Shown here: one piece after another, positions 20,265 through 31,365 of the stretch
Position numbering within the stretch: position 1 is the first letter of the stretch
Layout of the letters: every line of letters starts with the position of its first letter
Source of the DNA: Bimuria novae-zelandiae CBS 107.79
Taxonomy: Eukaryota; Ascomycota; Dothideomycetes; Pleosporales; Didymosphaeriaceae
Assembly: GCA_010015655.1 (NCBI GenBank)
Contig: ML976724.1
Coordinates: forward strand, 379,807 to 413,512
DNA length: 33,706 nucleotides
Direction of reading: 5' to 3'
Program-made: the position numbers and the translations under genes
The notes under the pieces: generated by a model
Seen by the model: only the letters and a program-made list of their open reading frames with translations
Databases searched by the model: none
What the model was told of the DNA's origin: nothing

Positions 20265-20768
20265 ATGTCTTCCGCTAAAGCCCGCGCTATCCGTCTTAGC
20301 ATTAAAACTTGCTATAATAGTATTGTCTATCTTATCTCTTATAATTATTACTTACTTTCTAGCTCTAAGTGCATCGTTATGCCGTTGTCTAATCCTAACG
20401 CCTGTCTAAAGTATTCTAAGTGTATTCGTGCGTAAAAGCCTTGCGTAAACTTATCGTAGGCATCGTTAGACAAGACTCGTGATAAGTATAAAAAGAAGGT
20501 AGATGTAGATAAGAAATTGTTAGCAGAAGTGTTAATCCGATTTTTATAAAATAAGAAAATATTATAGCAGGCTAAAGAGCGTGCTAAGAAGAAGGCGCAA
20601 TGCCTTATATCTAAAATGGATACTACTAGAGAGTTAGAAGCAGAGGCTGCGTCAGAGGACTATCCTGCTATAGCGGCCACTATTAGCTTCTCTCCTCTAA
20701 TGTGGTCGACACTAGGGTTATTAGATAATTACTCCAGTATCTTGCCTACAACCGCGAGCGGCTCTTAG
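20265..20768 (+). pseudogene. antisense accessory ORF of the gypsy element (Cys cluster plus basic helical region)
   Basis: Starting at ATG 20265 (MSSAKARAIRLSIKT), a 167-codon frame runs to TAG 20766-20768 with four internal stops, all explainable as single RIP-type transitions, and no frameshift. It lies on the strand opposite to pol, about 100 bp from the inner edge of the 3' LTR, so any promoter would be the LTR read antisense. A Cys-rich segment (NACLKYSKC then KPC, residues about 49-61) resembles a small Zn-binding cluster in which one Cys became Tyr. It is followed by a Lys/Glu-rich, probably helical stretch and the tail FSPLMWSTLGLLDN. Its 3' end overlaps the 3' end of pol tail to tail. 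I recall similar hypothetical proteins beside fungal gypsy pol genes, but its function is unknown. Confidence 0.6.
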
Positions 20769-23700
20769 GTATATTCCTATAGTATTAGTAGAGTAATTAT
20801 TTGTAGTTTGCTAAGTTTTCCTTAGGTTCCTATATATTCTCGCTATATAGGTATCTCTTCTATTTAATAAGATATGTGCGTGGCTAATCCGTGTGTTGCA
20901 GTATTTATTTAACTTTAAATTTGTTTTCTTCCTCTAGTTAGTGATAGAAGGTGGTTTCGACTGGTGTCTCTAGGTTGGCTGGTTCTAATCGGTCTATATA
21001 AAATACTAGGTGTATCTTGGCGTCTAGTGGTAGTTCTAATCTATAGTTGACCGGTGATATTTGCTCGGAAATAAAAAATAGTCCGACCTTAATATAATCC
21101 AGTTTCTTGTGTTTCTTCTTCTGAGTTCGAAAATTCTTTATAAGCAAATATGCTTTATCCCCCTTCTTTAGCTAAGGTGCCGTTTTTCGTTTTCGATTTG
21201 TGTAGAAAATAGCTTGCTATTAAGTTTTCTTAAGATTCTCTCGGAGTTGTTCGTGCGTCTTTTTTATTTTTTCCGCCAAACTAATGGCTTCTTCCATTTT
21301 AATAGTTGTAGGAAATGTTTAATTAAAGAGATATAGATGTCATTCGTGGTTTACATAGAATAGCGTATATCCCGTTACTACTAATATCTTGTTATTATAT
21401 GCCAATTATGCCATAGGTAATAGGGAAATCCAGTTATTTTTCTAGTTATTACAGTAGATGCGTAGGTACGTTTCAATTGTCTAATTCGTACGTTCTGTTT
21501 GTCCATCCGTCTATGGATAATAAGCTATTAATAGCTTCCTTTTTATTCTAATAAGTGCCATAAGCGTTGTCCAGTAATTTAAGATAAAGAGCTTGTCTCG
21601 ATCGCTAATAATTATCTTTAGTATGCCATGGTGTCGTATAAGGCGGTCTAGGATAAGGAATACAAGTTCTTTAGCTATAGTCGTCTTCTAGCATGGTAGC
21701 AGTTCTACGTATTTAGTAAATCGATAAACAATTACTAATATAGAATTGTACTTTATTCCTGTTGCTGGGTCCTTTAATCCGGGTAGTCCTGTTACAAAGT
21801 CCATAGCAATATCTTCCTATAGTACTATTGGTATCTAGATCGCTTACATTTCGCCGTACTTAAGATATGTTACGTGCTTGTTTCGTTGGCATTCTGCGCA
21901 TTTACGGATATACTAGGTTACTACTTCTTTAATTCCTTTAAAGCTGTAATTGCGCTAGATAAGTTCTATTATTTTCTTAATTCCTAGGTGTCCGTACGCA
22001 GGGTCGTCGTGGTATTATTAAATAATCTTAGTCTATTGTTTTACGGGTACCTCTCGTGTTATCACGAGGATTTAATTAAGTTCCGCTATTAGTCCGAGGG
22101 ATCCGTCTTTATTTTGCTATAAAATAGCAGAATAGGTTTTAATCTTATCTCCTATAAGATCGCTACGCCTGCTTAGGGCGTCTGCTCGTCCGTTTTCCTT
22201 GCCTGGGGTGTACATAATCTTGAATTTATACTGCCCTATTGTTTCTAACCATCTCGCTTAACGTGGTGTCAATTCCTTAGTTATCGTAAATCGTAAGAGA
22301 TTCTTATAGTCTATAAAGATTATAAGATCTAAGCAACTGTGTGCGTAGATCCTCTAATACTTTAATACTCTAATAATTGCGTATAGTTCTTTGTCGTGTA
22401 TATCGTATCGTGATTCCGCGTCGTTAAGTTTGCATAAGTAGTAGGCAATTAGATACTAATGCCTATCCTTTTCTTGCTTTGCACATGCTCCCAGTGCTAA
22501 GTCACTTACGTTCGTTTTAATCCTTAGTGGTTTATTATCTTAGAAGTGCATTAGTACTGGTAGACTAATACATGCTTACCGTAGTGCCTAGAATGCTTCT
22601 TCGTATTCTGTTATCTATTTAAAAGGTACGTCCTTCTTAGTAAGGTTCGTAAGCAGTATTGTGATCCTTGCGTAATCCTTAATAAATTATTAATTAAATC
22701 CACAGAATCCTAAGAATTCCTAGATATTCTTAGCTAATTATGGTCGTGGCTAGTCTTTAACATATTTAATTTTGTCTAGGCTTACCTTAATTCCTTTAGT
22801 GTTAATAACATGTCTAAGAAATTTAAGTTCTGTTTAGAAGAACTTGCACTTTTCTAGTTTAAGTCATAGGTATAACTTATTAAGTTCCTTAAGTACCATC
22901 TTAACATGTTCCACGTGGTCGTTCATGTTTTCTAAGTAGATTAGAATGTCGTCTATATATATAATAATAAAGATGTTAAGGTAGTATTATAAGACATTAT
23001 TAATAAGCGCCTGGAATATAGCCAGTGCGTTTATGAGTCTAAATAGCATAACAGTGTACTTAAACAGTCTATATCTAGATCTAAATACTATTTTCTATTC
23101 TTTACCTTCCTTAATTTATATAAGGTGGTATCCATCGCGTAGGTCTAGTAAGGTAAATATCTTTACTCGTGCTAGCCTGTCTCGTAGTTCTCTAATATTT
23201 AGTAACGGGTATCGGTTCTTAATTATTATATTATTAAGTTTTTAATAGTCTACGTAGGGTGGCAATTCGCCACTCTTCTTAGGTATAAATATAAATAGGC
23301 TTGCCGCTAGTGACTTTAATAGTCGTATGTATCCTTTTACCAAATTCTTTTTAATAAATTCCTTTTCTTCTTAGAGTTCTTTGCCTAATTTCGCGTATAG
23401 TAGTCTAAAGGGTGGCGTCTTCTCTTCTTCCAGGTTAATCTTGTAATCCTAGGGTTGGTGCTTAGGTAGGTTTGCTTTTCCTTCCTCTTCTTAAAACAGA
23501 TGGCTCTATTCTATAAACTATTTAGGGATTCCGTGGGTTGTGCGTTACTCTCTTTCCTTTACAGGAATTGGCTTGTCCACTGCCTTGCGCTCTGTGACCT
23601 GGTAGTTCCTACTAGCGTCTGCTAAGGATGATTTAATCTTAAATCTCGTTTATAAGACTATATTATTAATAGCTCTCTTATCTACTATTAAACTCTGCTA

Positions 23701-24200
23701 ATGCGTAGGCATTACTTATAATACATAGTTACAGCGCTTAAAGGATAGCGTTCTCTTTCCCTAGTTAATTATAGGGTTGTGCTTCCTTAACCAGGGTAGT
23801 TTTAGTATTACATCGTGACTAGCTTCCTTAAGAACGTCAAGGGTAATCGTTTCCCTGTGTCTATAGATCTTAAGTGTTGTCTTAACCTTATACTTAATTC
23901 GTGGCGTGCCTGGCATCAGGTGTCTATTCGCGATATAGATAACATAAGCATCCTCTTTCTTACGCTTATAAAGTCCCGCTCTAATAAGTGCCTTTTAAGA
24001 GATATAGCTTTATTAGGCTCCTAAATCTAGCATAGCCTTCATCTATGTTCCATTAAGCCGTATTAGTAGCTTAATTAATACTTAACTATTTATAGCATTT
24101 AATTCCTTAAAGGCGTCTTCTCGCTTAAGCCTAGGTCTAAAAAAGACACTTCCTTAGTAGATAGCTTAGTAGGCTAAAGATTGCCGTTCTTATCCCGTGA
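20683..24200 (-). pseudogene. gypsy pol: protease, RT, RNase H, integrase, chromodomain
   Basis: One register holds from protease to the C-terminal region. Protease: MLDLGA then SYIS near 24010. [29 protein letters not shown] and IIIYIDDILIY with the DD pair intact at 22948-22953. RNase H: LALGACAK and KELYAI. After it comes PGKENGRADALSRRSDL. Integrase: an H2C2 finger (HLGIKKIIELIQRNYSF then KCAECQRNK), AMDFVTGLPG, ISDRDKLF, and YYPQTDGQTERTNQ for the third acidic position. Next are KLDYIKVGLFFISE and ISPVNYRLELP, then a chromodomain (FKVK, ILQHTD, PRTYLIK) at about 20770-20930, which marks it as a chromovirus. Stops replace Gln/Trp codons throughout. The end is uncertain because the terminal stop could also be mutational. 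Confidence 0.88.
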
Positions 24201-24755
24201 TTGGCGGTATCGTGCCATTATTTAGGTTACTTCACCATAGCTCCTTCCTTCTTATTAGTCCATGCGCACTAGTTCTCCGTGATAGTCGCTAGGTCTAAAT
24301 CTAAAGAGTGCTTTATCCTATTAATGCGTTACACAGTCTAGGTGTAGGCATGTCTGCCAAATCTTTAACATGCATTTATTATTAATTAACATAGTATAGG
24401 TAAGGTTCTAGGTTTCGCTAAGATATAGGAAGTATTTTACTTCTCTTTTATCCTATAGGTGCGCGTCGTATTTGGCGATTAGGTAATTAAACCATTCCTA
24501 TCTACATCGTTTCTGCGATTATGAGAAGTATCTATACTATTTAGCGTAAAGATGCGTATTGCATGCGTCAGCGGTACAGAATCTCTATCTAAGGATTCCG
24601 TAATTAGGATTTCGGTGGTCTAGGTCGTACATTAGTTTATAGCTAAGATTCTTAATAGGGTATTTCTTCTTTAGGTCCTAGTGTTTATAACCGTGGTCTA
24701 CAAATTCTTACATTACTAGTGTTAGATTAGACAGCCTACTGTAAATCACAGTAAG
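24200..24755 (-). pseudogene. partial gag region of the gypsy element
   Basis: Upstream of pol a different minus-strand frame reads LSNLTLVM, then EFVDHGYKH, KLMYDLDHRNPNYG, CTADACNTHLYAK and a Cys/His-bearing TCLHLDCVTH, with RIP-type stops between. The shift relative to pol is one base, consistent with separate or frameshifted gag and pol. The Cys/His content suggests the nucleic-acid-binding end of gag, but it is not a textbook CCHC knuckle. The 5' part is cut off by B2. Confidence 0.55.
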
Positions 24756-24911
24756 TTATACTGTTGCCTATAGTATGAGTGCGACCCATCTACTGTCTCC
24801 TTACCTAAACTATCGCCCAGAGTGCGATAGGATAAAGAAGGGAGGCTGGCGCACTATTGCCCCTGCACTATCCTATAACGTGTCCGTGCGCGTAACGATC
24901 GGATTCGCGTA

Positions 24912-27050
24912 CTGTGCCCGTGCGCGCAGCGACCCGAATCGCGCAGCGACCCACCAACACCAAACCTGCAGACAAGTAACCAACTTCAACGCGTTATAAC
25001 TCCACCACCATAGCACTAATTAACGATGCGATTATAGCATATAATACGCAAGAACCAGGGAAAAAACTTTTGTATAGATAATTCGCGAAAATGTTTAGTG
25101 TGAGCGTAACCACGCTACGCCGCAGACAGCAGGGCAGTTAGCAGTCCAGGACTACTAAAGATCTTAACCAACGCGCTCTCAGCCTACAACAAGAGCAGGC
25201 CCTCCTATAGCATATTGACAAGCTTACAGAGCGCAGGCTGCCTCCCATAAGAGAGATAATACGCAATTTTGCCTTAGTTATTACCTACTAAGAAATCTTA
25301 GAGTCCTGGGTGTCACGCTTCCTCCACTAAAACAACAACTATATCGTCTTAAAATAGAGCAAGGCAATAGACGCTATTCGCCACCACGCTAACTCCTACC
25401 TTAAATACAGGCTCTATTTTAATCTCCTTCACGAGAAGATGGCCCAGTACAACATTTAGGCATGTAACACATACAATATAGATGAGAAGGGCTTCCTCAT
25501 AGGCATCTTAGGACGCTCCAAACGCATCTTCAACCGTGAGATATAAGAGAGAAAAGAGGTGACAGCAGCTCTCCAGGATGGAGAGAGAGAATTTGTCACT
25601 TACTTAGCAATAATTTGTGCTGATAGGAGTGCTCTACCACCTGGCCTCATCTTTACAGCTTTAGGTGGTTTGAGAGACACCTGGGTTGCCGGTATAGAGG
25701 TTGGAAAACACGACATTTTCTGCTCTACCTCTCCCACAGGATGGAGTAATAATGAGATAGGCCTGTCCTGGCTTGAACAGGTGTTTTAACGGACTATAAA
25801 AGAGAAGGCACTTAGAGATTACCGTCTCCTTATCGTAGATAGCTATAGCAGTTACCTCACAATAGATTTTATTAATTATTACGAATCCCACCGCATTATC
25901 CTAGCCATATTACCACCTTACTCTACCTATACGCTTTAACCACTTAATGTGGTAATATTTAAGTCTCTCTTATTAGCCTACTCTAAGGCGCTCAGTGACC
26001 ATCTCTAAACCACCTAAGGGCTGATTCCTATTAATAAAAGCGACTTTTTTCCGCTCTTCTGGCAGGCCTGGGTCTCCTCCTTTAAAGAAGACATAATTTT
26101 GAAGGCCTAGGAGGCTATAAGTATATGGCCTTAGGAATTAGAGCGTGTACTTAAACGCTTTAACTATAACTCTTATAATAAGAGTAAGGCCTTAGAGGAC
26201 TCTCTAGCAGCTGTTAAGGGCAACTTCTAGCGAGTGCAGCGTCTCTTACGCTCTGTAGTAAAAGACCTAGCTTCAAATAAGGCTAGATCTCTCTCTCTTA
26301 CTATCCACAAACTCCAAGCAGACAAGGACATGGCTGAGTACAAAAGCGAGCAACTTTAAAACGCTTTTTAGCTCTAAGCAAGGCACAAGAAGCAAAGCAA
26401 GCCTCTTAACTTATAATAGTAACAAAATTACTATGGTAGAGCAGTCCTTTAGTCTCCTCGCAAGATTAGAGAGGTAAACACACGTTTAGCTATTAAAGAG
26501 AGAGATAAAGAGTAAGAGAAAGTTGTAATTGCTTAGCGCAAGATTAACAGAGCTAGTAATAAGCTTGCTAAAGAGAAAGAGGCTGAAAGGAAGCGTGTTA
26601 AGAGAGAGGAGTCTAAAAAAAGGAAGGAGAATAAGAGGGCTATAAAGGCTAAGAATGCCAAGCTTATAAAAGAGTAAAAACAACGGAATAAAGAGACTGC
26701 AACCTCCTAAAAACTATTATAATAGGCAAATAAGCCTAAGTAAAAAGCCTTACACAAAGCTCTATTAAATTTAGCAAAAAAGCGTCGTGTTGTGGCCTCT
26801 AGTAGTGGTAAGGGCCCGGCATTCTTAGCACCTAAACCACTACTAAAACTAGCTAAAAGTGGCCGCCTAATTAAGCTTCTAGGAAAATATAAATAGTATA
26901 AATTGATCGCATTGTCCTATATACTACTACACCTTAAGATCTCGTGATAATAGCTATTATATGTGGCTCTACAGCCTCATTTTTGCTAGTAGGCCAATGT
27001 TGGTTGGGTGGGTCGCTGCGCGATTCGGGTCGCTGCGCGCACGGGCACAG
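24912..27050 (+). mobile_element. pogo/Fot-type DNA transposon E, inserted in the left TIR of F
   Basis: The 44-bp TIRs (24912-24955 and 27007-27050) are identical, starting CTGTGCCCGTGCGCGCAGCG. The flanks are TA (24910-24911 and 27051-27052). Length 2,139 bp. Each TIR contains the word GCGCAGCGACCC twice, 17 bp apart. Its transposase is on the plus strand and heavily RIP-mutated, whereas the TIRs are clean. Confidence 0.92.
25010..26896 (+). pseudogene. transposase of element E (pogo-like, DDE), dead
   Basis: Alignment with the G protein places the start at 25010, where ATG has become ATA. The frame is in register to TAG 26894-26896 (629 codons including the stop). N-terminal HTH segments (FAKMFSVSVTTLRRR) and a CENPB/Tc5-like HTH (RRLPPIREIIRNFA, then SWVSRFLH) precede the DDE core: NIDEKGFLIGILGRSKR (first Asp), LLIVDSYSSYLTIDF (second Asp kept, the usual GHGSH decayed), then PLN in place of the expected PLD, so the third Asp is lost. 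A Lys/Glu-rich coiled tail ends LIKLLGKYK. Roughly 30 stops occur at Gln/Trp positions. Confidence 0.88.
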
Positions 27051-27170
27051 TAATAATCGCCGAACACCAGAACAGCTCTATCAGCAATAAGGCAATAGAG
27101 CCACCCACAGTTAGTATTATTATAAGATTTTCTAGTTAATTACTATATAGATCCTTGCGATTAATTTTCA

Positions 27171-29030
27171 CTATTTATTTCTATTAGGAAGCTTGACGTC
27201 GCGGCCGCTGCGTGTAGATTTGGTTGGGGCAGCAGATGCGCCCTCTGAGGCCTCCCCAATATCTGTAGCATTAACACCACGTTTCTGACGCTTTCTGCTC
27301 TGTAGAGATGACTAAGAGGCCTTTCTCTTACCCTTTTGGGATAGTTGCAGAGCTTTTTCAGCGTCGTGGGCAGACTTCTGGGCAGCGCGCTGAGTAGCCT
27401 TTTTAACCCTCTCCTCCTTCTTCGCCTTCTTAGCTGCCTCTCGCGCAGCACGCTTTTCCTGCTATATTTTCTCCTTATATAGCTTAGCTACCTTCTTTAG
27501 CTTTGCTATCTCTGCTTTTTAAAGCTACTATTACTTATCCTCTTACTCCTTAATTAATTAACGAATATATGCCTCCCTTACTTTCCTTAGTAACTATAAA
27601 ATAGCCCTACTATAATACTCCTAGCGCTGTTAAAGGTTAAGAGCTTTACCCTTCTTTTTACGCTTCTTCTTAATAGATAGCGCCTGCCTAAGCCTATCGT
27701 TGTCATGCTTAAGCAGCTCATTTTGGACAGATAGATGGTGGAGCGATTAACGAAGCTTCTTTATATCTTAACTACCCTATTCCTTTACTGCTAATTGTAA
27801 AAGCCTATCCACCTTTCTCTAATCATGATCGCTAAGCCCTAATAAAGAGCTATTACCTGATTCTTAATCCTGCGTGAACCTATTAAGGATAAGATTAAGA
27901 TTAGGTAGTGATATGCCTGTGGCTCTAAAAGAGCTAAGGATAGTTAATTTCTTAAAGGAGGCCTTCCACGCATTCTAGAATAGGGGGAAGAAGTCGTCTT
28001 TAGTAATAGAAGCTAGGCCCTGGCTTCTATAAAGGTATCGTGATAGCTCTGCTAAGTACGCTATTAATAGAGGCTTAAATATCGCAACATTAAGTAGCTA
28101 AAGCGTATAAGTTAAGTAAGGAGGCAGAACAGCAAGCAGGATCTTATACTTATTATAATAGTTAATAAAGTCTATAGTAACATAAGATCCGTGGCTGTCT
28201 ATAATTAAAAGTCGATAGGATTGTTAAGTCTTCTCTTTTATACAGCAATCAAACACCTGCTTAAGCCAGGCAAGCCCGATATCGTTGTTCGTCTAGCCAG
28301 AGGATAATAAGGTGATAAAGACTTCGTGTTCTCCTGCCTTGATATCCTCTACCCAGCTTGATTGGATGCCCTTGTTGGCGGCCTCATAGATGAGGCTTGG
28401 CGGCAGAGCTGATCCATCAGCGCAGATACATGCCAGGAGCGTGATCCATGCGCGATTGCCATCTTGGAGTGATGCCCTAACCTCCTTCTTCTCCCACATT
28501 CGTCTGCTGAATATCCTCTTTGATCTACTAACGATACCGATCAGGCAGCCTTTCTCATCCATATTGTAGATATGACGAGGATCTATATGATATTGATCCA
28601 TCTTGCTGTGCAGAAATTGGAAATAGAAGCGATATTTATCCTCTGAATCAGCTTTGTGGCGATTGCTGTCCATGCCGACCGTCCATTGTGAGATGAGATG
28701 AATGCTGTGTTGGTTAATAAAGCGCGTAACCCAGCTCTCGCTAACTGGCTCCTTTGCTATCGTAGAGGCGAAGTTCTGTATCATCTCTCTAGTGGGAGGT
28801 ATATGTCTCTCTGTGAGTCTTTTGATATATCGTACAAGCTCCTCCTCTTGCTGGACGTTAAGCTTTTGTTAATTAATTCTCTTAGTTGTTCGCGACGATT
28901 GAACCCCTCTATAATTTCGCGATAGGGTATTGCGATCAACACCATGCCTACGCGCTATTTCAGCATAAGTAAAGCGTTCTCCTAGATTTAGCGATTCGAT
29001 TTCATCAATCGCAGCTTGAATTGGATCCAT
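27171..29030 (-). pseudogene. transposase of element F (pogo-like, DDE), dead
   Basis: ATG at 29030 (MDPIQAAIDEIESLNLGER) to TAG at 27173-27171, 620 codons in one register. N-terminal HTH (FTYAEIARRHGVDRNTLSR) and second HTH (HIPPTREMIQNFASTIAKE, SWVTRFINQHSI) are nearly intact. The core shows NMDEKGCLIGIVSRSKR (first Asp) and LLIIDSHGS (second Asp); the third motif QPLD has become a stop followed by LLN. The tail is Lys/Ala-rich and ends GRDVKLPNRNK. Residues 83-245 (28784-28293) and the last 95 codons are clean; the segment between, 27465-28290, is full of stops. Confidence 0.9.
27465..28290. other. RIP-type mutation tract confined to the centre of element F
   Basis: Within one gene, an approximately 825-bp block is packed with TA dinucleotides and more than 20 in-frame stops, while both sides are nearly stop-free. 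The edges fall within a few tens of bases. It resembles the tract in the hAT element. Confidence 0.65.
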
Positions 29031-29104
29031 GTTGATAGAATTATGACGCGCTGAAGGTTGAGGTGGTTTGGTGTTCGGCGATCGTTACGCGAATCCGATC
29101 GTTA

Positions 29105-31217
29105 ACGTGTCCGTGCGCGTGATGAGCCACTTCGCGTGATGGGCCACCAACACCAAAACATCTCTACGAGAAACGAGGCTGTAGAGCTACACACAGTAGC
29201 TATTATCACGAGATTTCTTTATAGAAGTACTATATTAATACTTGCAATTAACCTGTGCTATTTATATTTACTTAGAAGCTTAACGTTGCGACCGCGCCGC
29301 GTGGTCTTAGGTGGAGCTGCTAATACGGCACCTAAAGCTTCCTTAGTAGCTATAGCGTTAACCACACATTTCTAGCGCTTGTTACTTTATGTAGGTGGCT
29401 GCGAGGCTTTTCTCTTACCCTTTTGGGTAGATTGTAGAGCTTTTGCTGCGTCACGAGCCTCTTTTTGGCGAGCGCGCTCTGCTGCCTTCTCAGCCCTCTC
29501 CTTCTCCCTAGCTACCTTGGCGGCCTCCCGCCCCACACGCTTCTCCTCTGCAATTTTCTCCTTGTACAGCTTAGCTGCCTTCCTTAACTCAGCTATCTCT
29601 GCTTTTCGAAGCTTTTGCTCCTTTTCCTCTTGCTCCTTCACAGACTGGCGTACACGAGCCTCCCTGACCTTCCTCGGTGACCAGAGGACTGCTCCCCCAT
29701 AGTACTCTTAACGCTGCTAAAGGTCAAGACGCTTACCCTTCTTTTTATACTTCTTCTTAACTAGTAGTGCCTCCTTAAGCCCGTTGATCTCGTGGTGAAG
29801 TAGCTCATTTTAAACTAAGATATAGTGAAGTGAGCGGCTGAGCTTCTGCGCGTCTTTACTAGCCTGATTCTCTACTGCAGCTCGTACGAGGCGATCTAAT
29901 TTACGCCAGTCAGATCCACTGAGTACTGACGTAGAGCTCTCTCGTGATTCCTGCTCATCTTGGGTGGTTTTGGCAAATCTTTTGAGTATAACCTCTAGGT
30001 TGAAAGGTGATATGCTAGTAGCCTCAAAAGACTTAAGAATCGTCTCCTCCTAAAGGGAGCTTGCCCAGGCCTTCCAGAAGAGAGGGAAGAAGTTTCCTTT
30101 TTTAATTAGGACTAGGCCTTAGCTCTTTTAGAGGTAGGTCGTGAGCTCAGCGGAGTAGGCTAATAAGAGAGGCTTAAAGAGCACCACATTAAGTGGCTAA
30201 AGCGTATGCGTCGAGTAAGAAGGAAGTATAGCTAGGAGGATCCTATTCCTATCGTAATAGTTAATAAAATCCATAGTAACATGAGATCCATGGCCGTCAA
30301 GGATAAGAAGTCGGTAGGATCGTCGAGCTTTTGCCTTAGTGTAGCGATCAAACACCTGCTCAAGCCAGGCAAGGCCGATATCGTTATTTGTCCAGCCTAA
30401 GGGTGAAGAGGAGACGTGTACGCTATGCTTTCCTGCCTCAATATCCTTAACCCAGCTTGATTGGATGTCCTTGTTGGTAGACTGGTAGATAAGGCTTGGC
30501 GGCAAGGCTGATCCATCAGCGCACACGCATGCTAGGAGGGTAATCCATTCGCAAGAGCCATCTTGTAGAGATGCTCTAACCTCCTTCTTCTCCCACATAC
30601 GTCTGCTGAACACTCGTTTCGATCGGCCAATAATACCGATAAGGAAGCCTTTCTCATCCATATTATACGTGTGACGAGGCTCAATACCATATTCCTTAAT
30701 TTTATCACCTAGGATATTAAAATACAGGCTGTATTTATCCCCTAAGTCAGCTTGGTGGCGATTACTGTCCATACCAGTTGCCCATCGCGAGGTAAGATAG
30801 ATGCTGTGCCAATTAATGAAGCGCGTAACCCAGCTCTCGCTTACTGGCTCCTTGGCTATTGTCGACGCGAAATTTCGTATTATCTCTCTTGTAGGTGGTA
30901 GGTGACGTGCTATAAGTCCTTCTATATATTTAATAAGCTCTACCTCTTGTTATAGAGCAAGCTTTTGTTAGTTAATAATCTTTAATGCGTGTAGCTATGT
31001 TGTAGCATAGTGCCTTCGCATCAAAGTTAAGCGAGAAACACCATACTTTTTAGCTACTTTTCGGTACGAAAACTATTCGCTAGGGCTTAGCGACATTAGA
31101 TCTGCAAGCGCGTCGTTAATTAGAGCCATAATGGTAGAGTTATAAGGTTGTGAAGTTTGAGTGTTTTGGCGTGGGTGGCCCATCACGCGAAGTGGCTCAT
31201 CACGCGCACGGGCATGT
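29105..31217 (-). mobile_element. pogo/Fot-type DNA transposon G, inserted in the right TIR of F
   Basis: 44-bp TIRs at 29105-29148 and 31174-31217 differ at two sites and start AC(G/A)TG(T/C)CCGTGCGCG. The flanks are TA (29103-29104 and 31218-31219). Length 2,113 bp. Each TIR contains CGCGTGATGRGCCA twice, 17 bp apart. The transposase reads on the minus strand. Removing G with one TA restores a right TIR of F that matches its left TIR. Confidence 0.92.
29258..31129 (-). pseudogene. transposase of element G (pogo-like, DDE), least damaged copy
   Basis: ATG at 31129 (MALINDALADLMSLSPSE) to TAG 29260-29258, 624 codons with no net frameshift and only about a dozen stops. HTH segments: VAKKYGVSRLTLMRRHY, then HLPPTREIIRNFASTIAKE and SWVTRFIN. 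DDE core: NMDEKGFLIGIIGRSKR (Asp about residue 158), LLILDGHGSHVTMDF (Asp about 278), then a stop and PLN (about 314, Asp changed to Asn), a DD35D-type spacing. An uninterrupted frame of 191 codons spans 30772-30197. The Lys/Glu/Ala-rich tail ends NVKLLSKYK. It would cut and paste elements with cognate TIRs; the loss of the third Asp and the stops make it inactive. Confidence 0.92.
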
Positions 31218-31365
31218 TACGCGCACGGACACGGTATAGTGCAAGCGTGAAACATCGCTAGATAGACACCTTGCGCACATCCACGGTTTCCACAATTAAT
31301 TATTACATCCATTAACTCTCATTATCGCATTATCTTAAAGTGACAGAACACTATTAAATCTAATA

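Larger units (their letters stand above)
19691..24761 (-). mobile_element. Ty3/gypsy chromovirus, 3' LTR to gag, interrupted at its right end
   Basis: On the minus strand the order is gag, protease, RT, RNase H, integrase, chromodomain, polypurine tract and 3' LTR, the Ty3/gypsy order. The right end is cut inside gag by copia element B2 near 24762; the 5' LTR and the rest of gag would lie beyond the window. A plus-strand accessory frame lies between pol and the 3' LTR. All frames carry RIP-type stops. Confidence 0.88.
24878..31234 (-). mobile_element. pogo/Fot-type DNA transposon F, both TIRs interrupted by related elements
   Basis: F starts ACGTGTCCGTGCGCGTAACG at 24878 and ends with the inverted equivalent at 31234, flanked by TA (24876-24877 and 31235-31236). 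Element E sits after its first 34 bases and element G 15 bases before its end. Without them and their TA duplications F would be about 2.1 kb with TIRs of roughly 50 bp that agree almost fully. It encodes a single minus-strand transposase. It inserted into the LTR of B2. Confidence 0.88.

Noticed and set aside
23033..24024. Plus-strand 70-codon frames over the gypsy
   Set aside because: Shadows of the minus-strand pol, which has protease and RT motifs in register.
27161..27451. 96-codon Arg-rich minus-strand frame
   Set aside because: It is out of register with the F transposase, whose proper frame here ends GRDVKLPNRNK; the Arg-rich product is a shadow.
29379..29702. 107-codon plus-strand frame rich in Ala/Ser/Phe
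   Set aside because: It is the complement of the Lys/Glu/Ala-rich tail of the G transposase.
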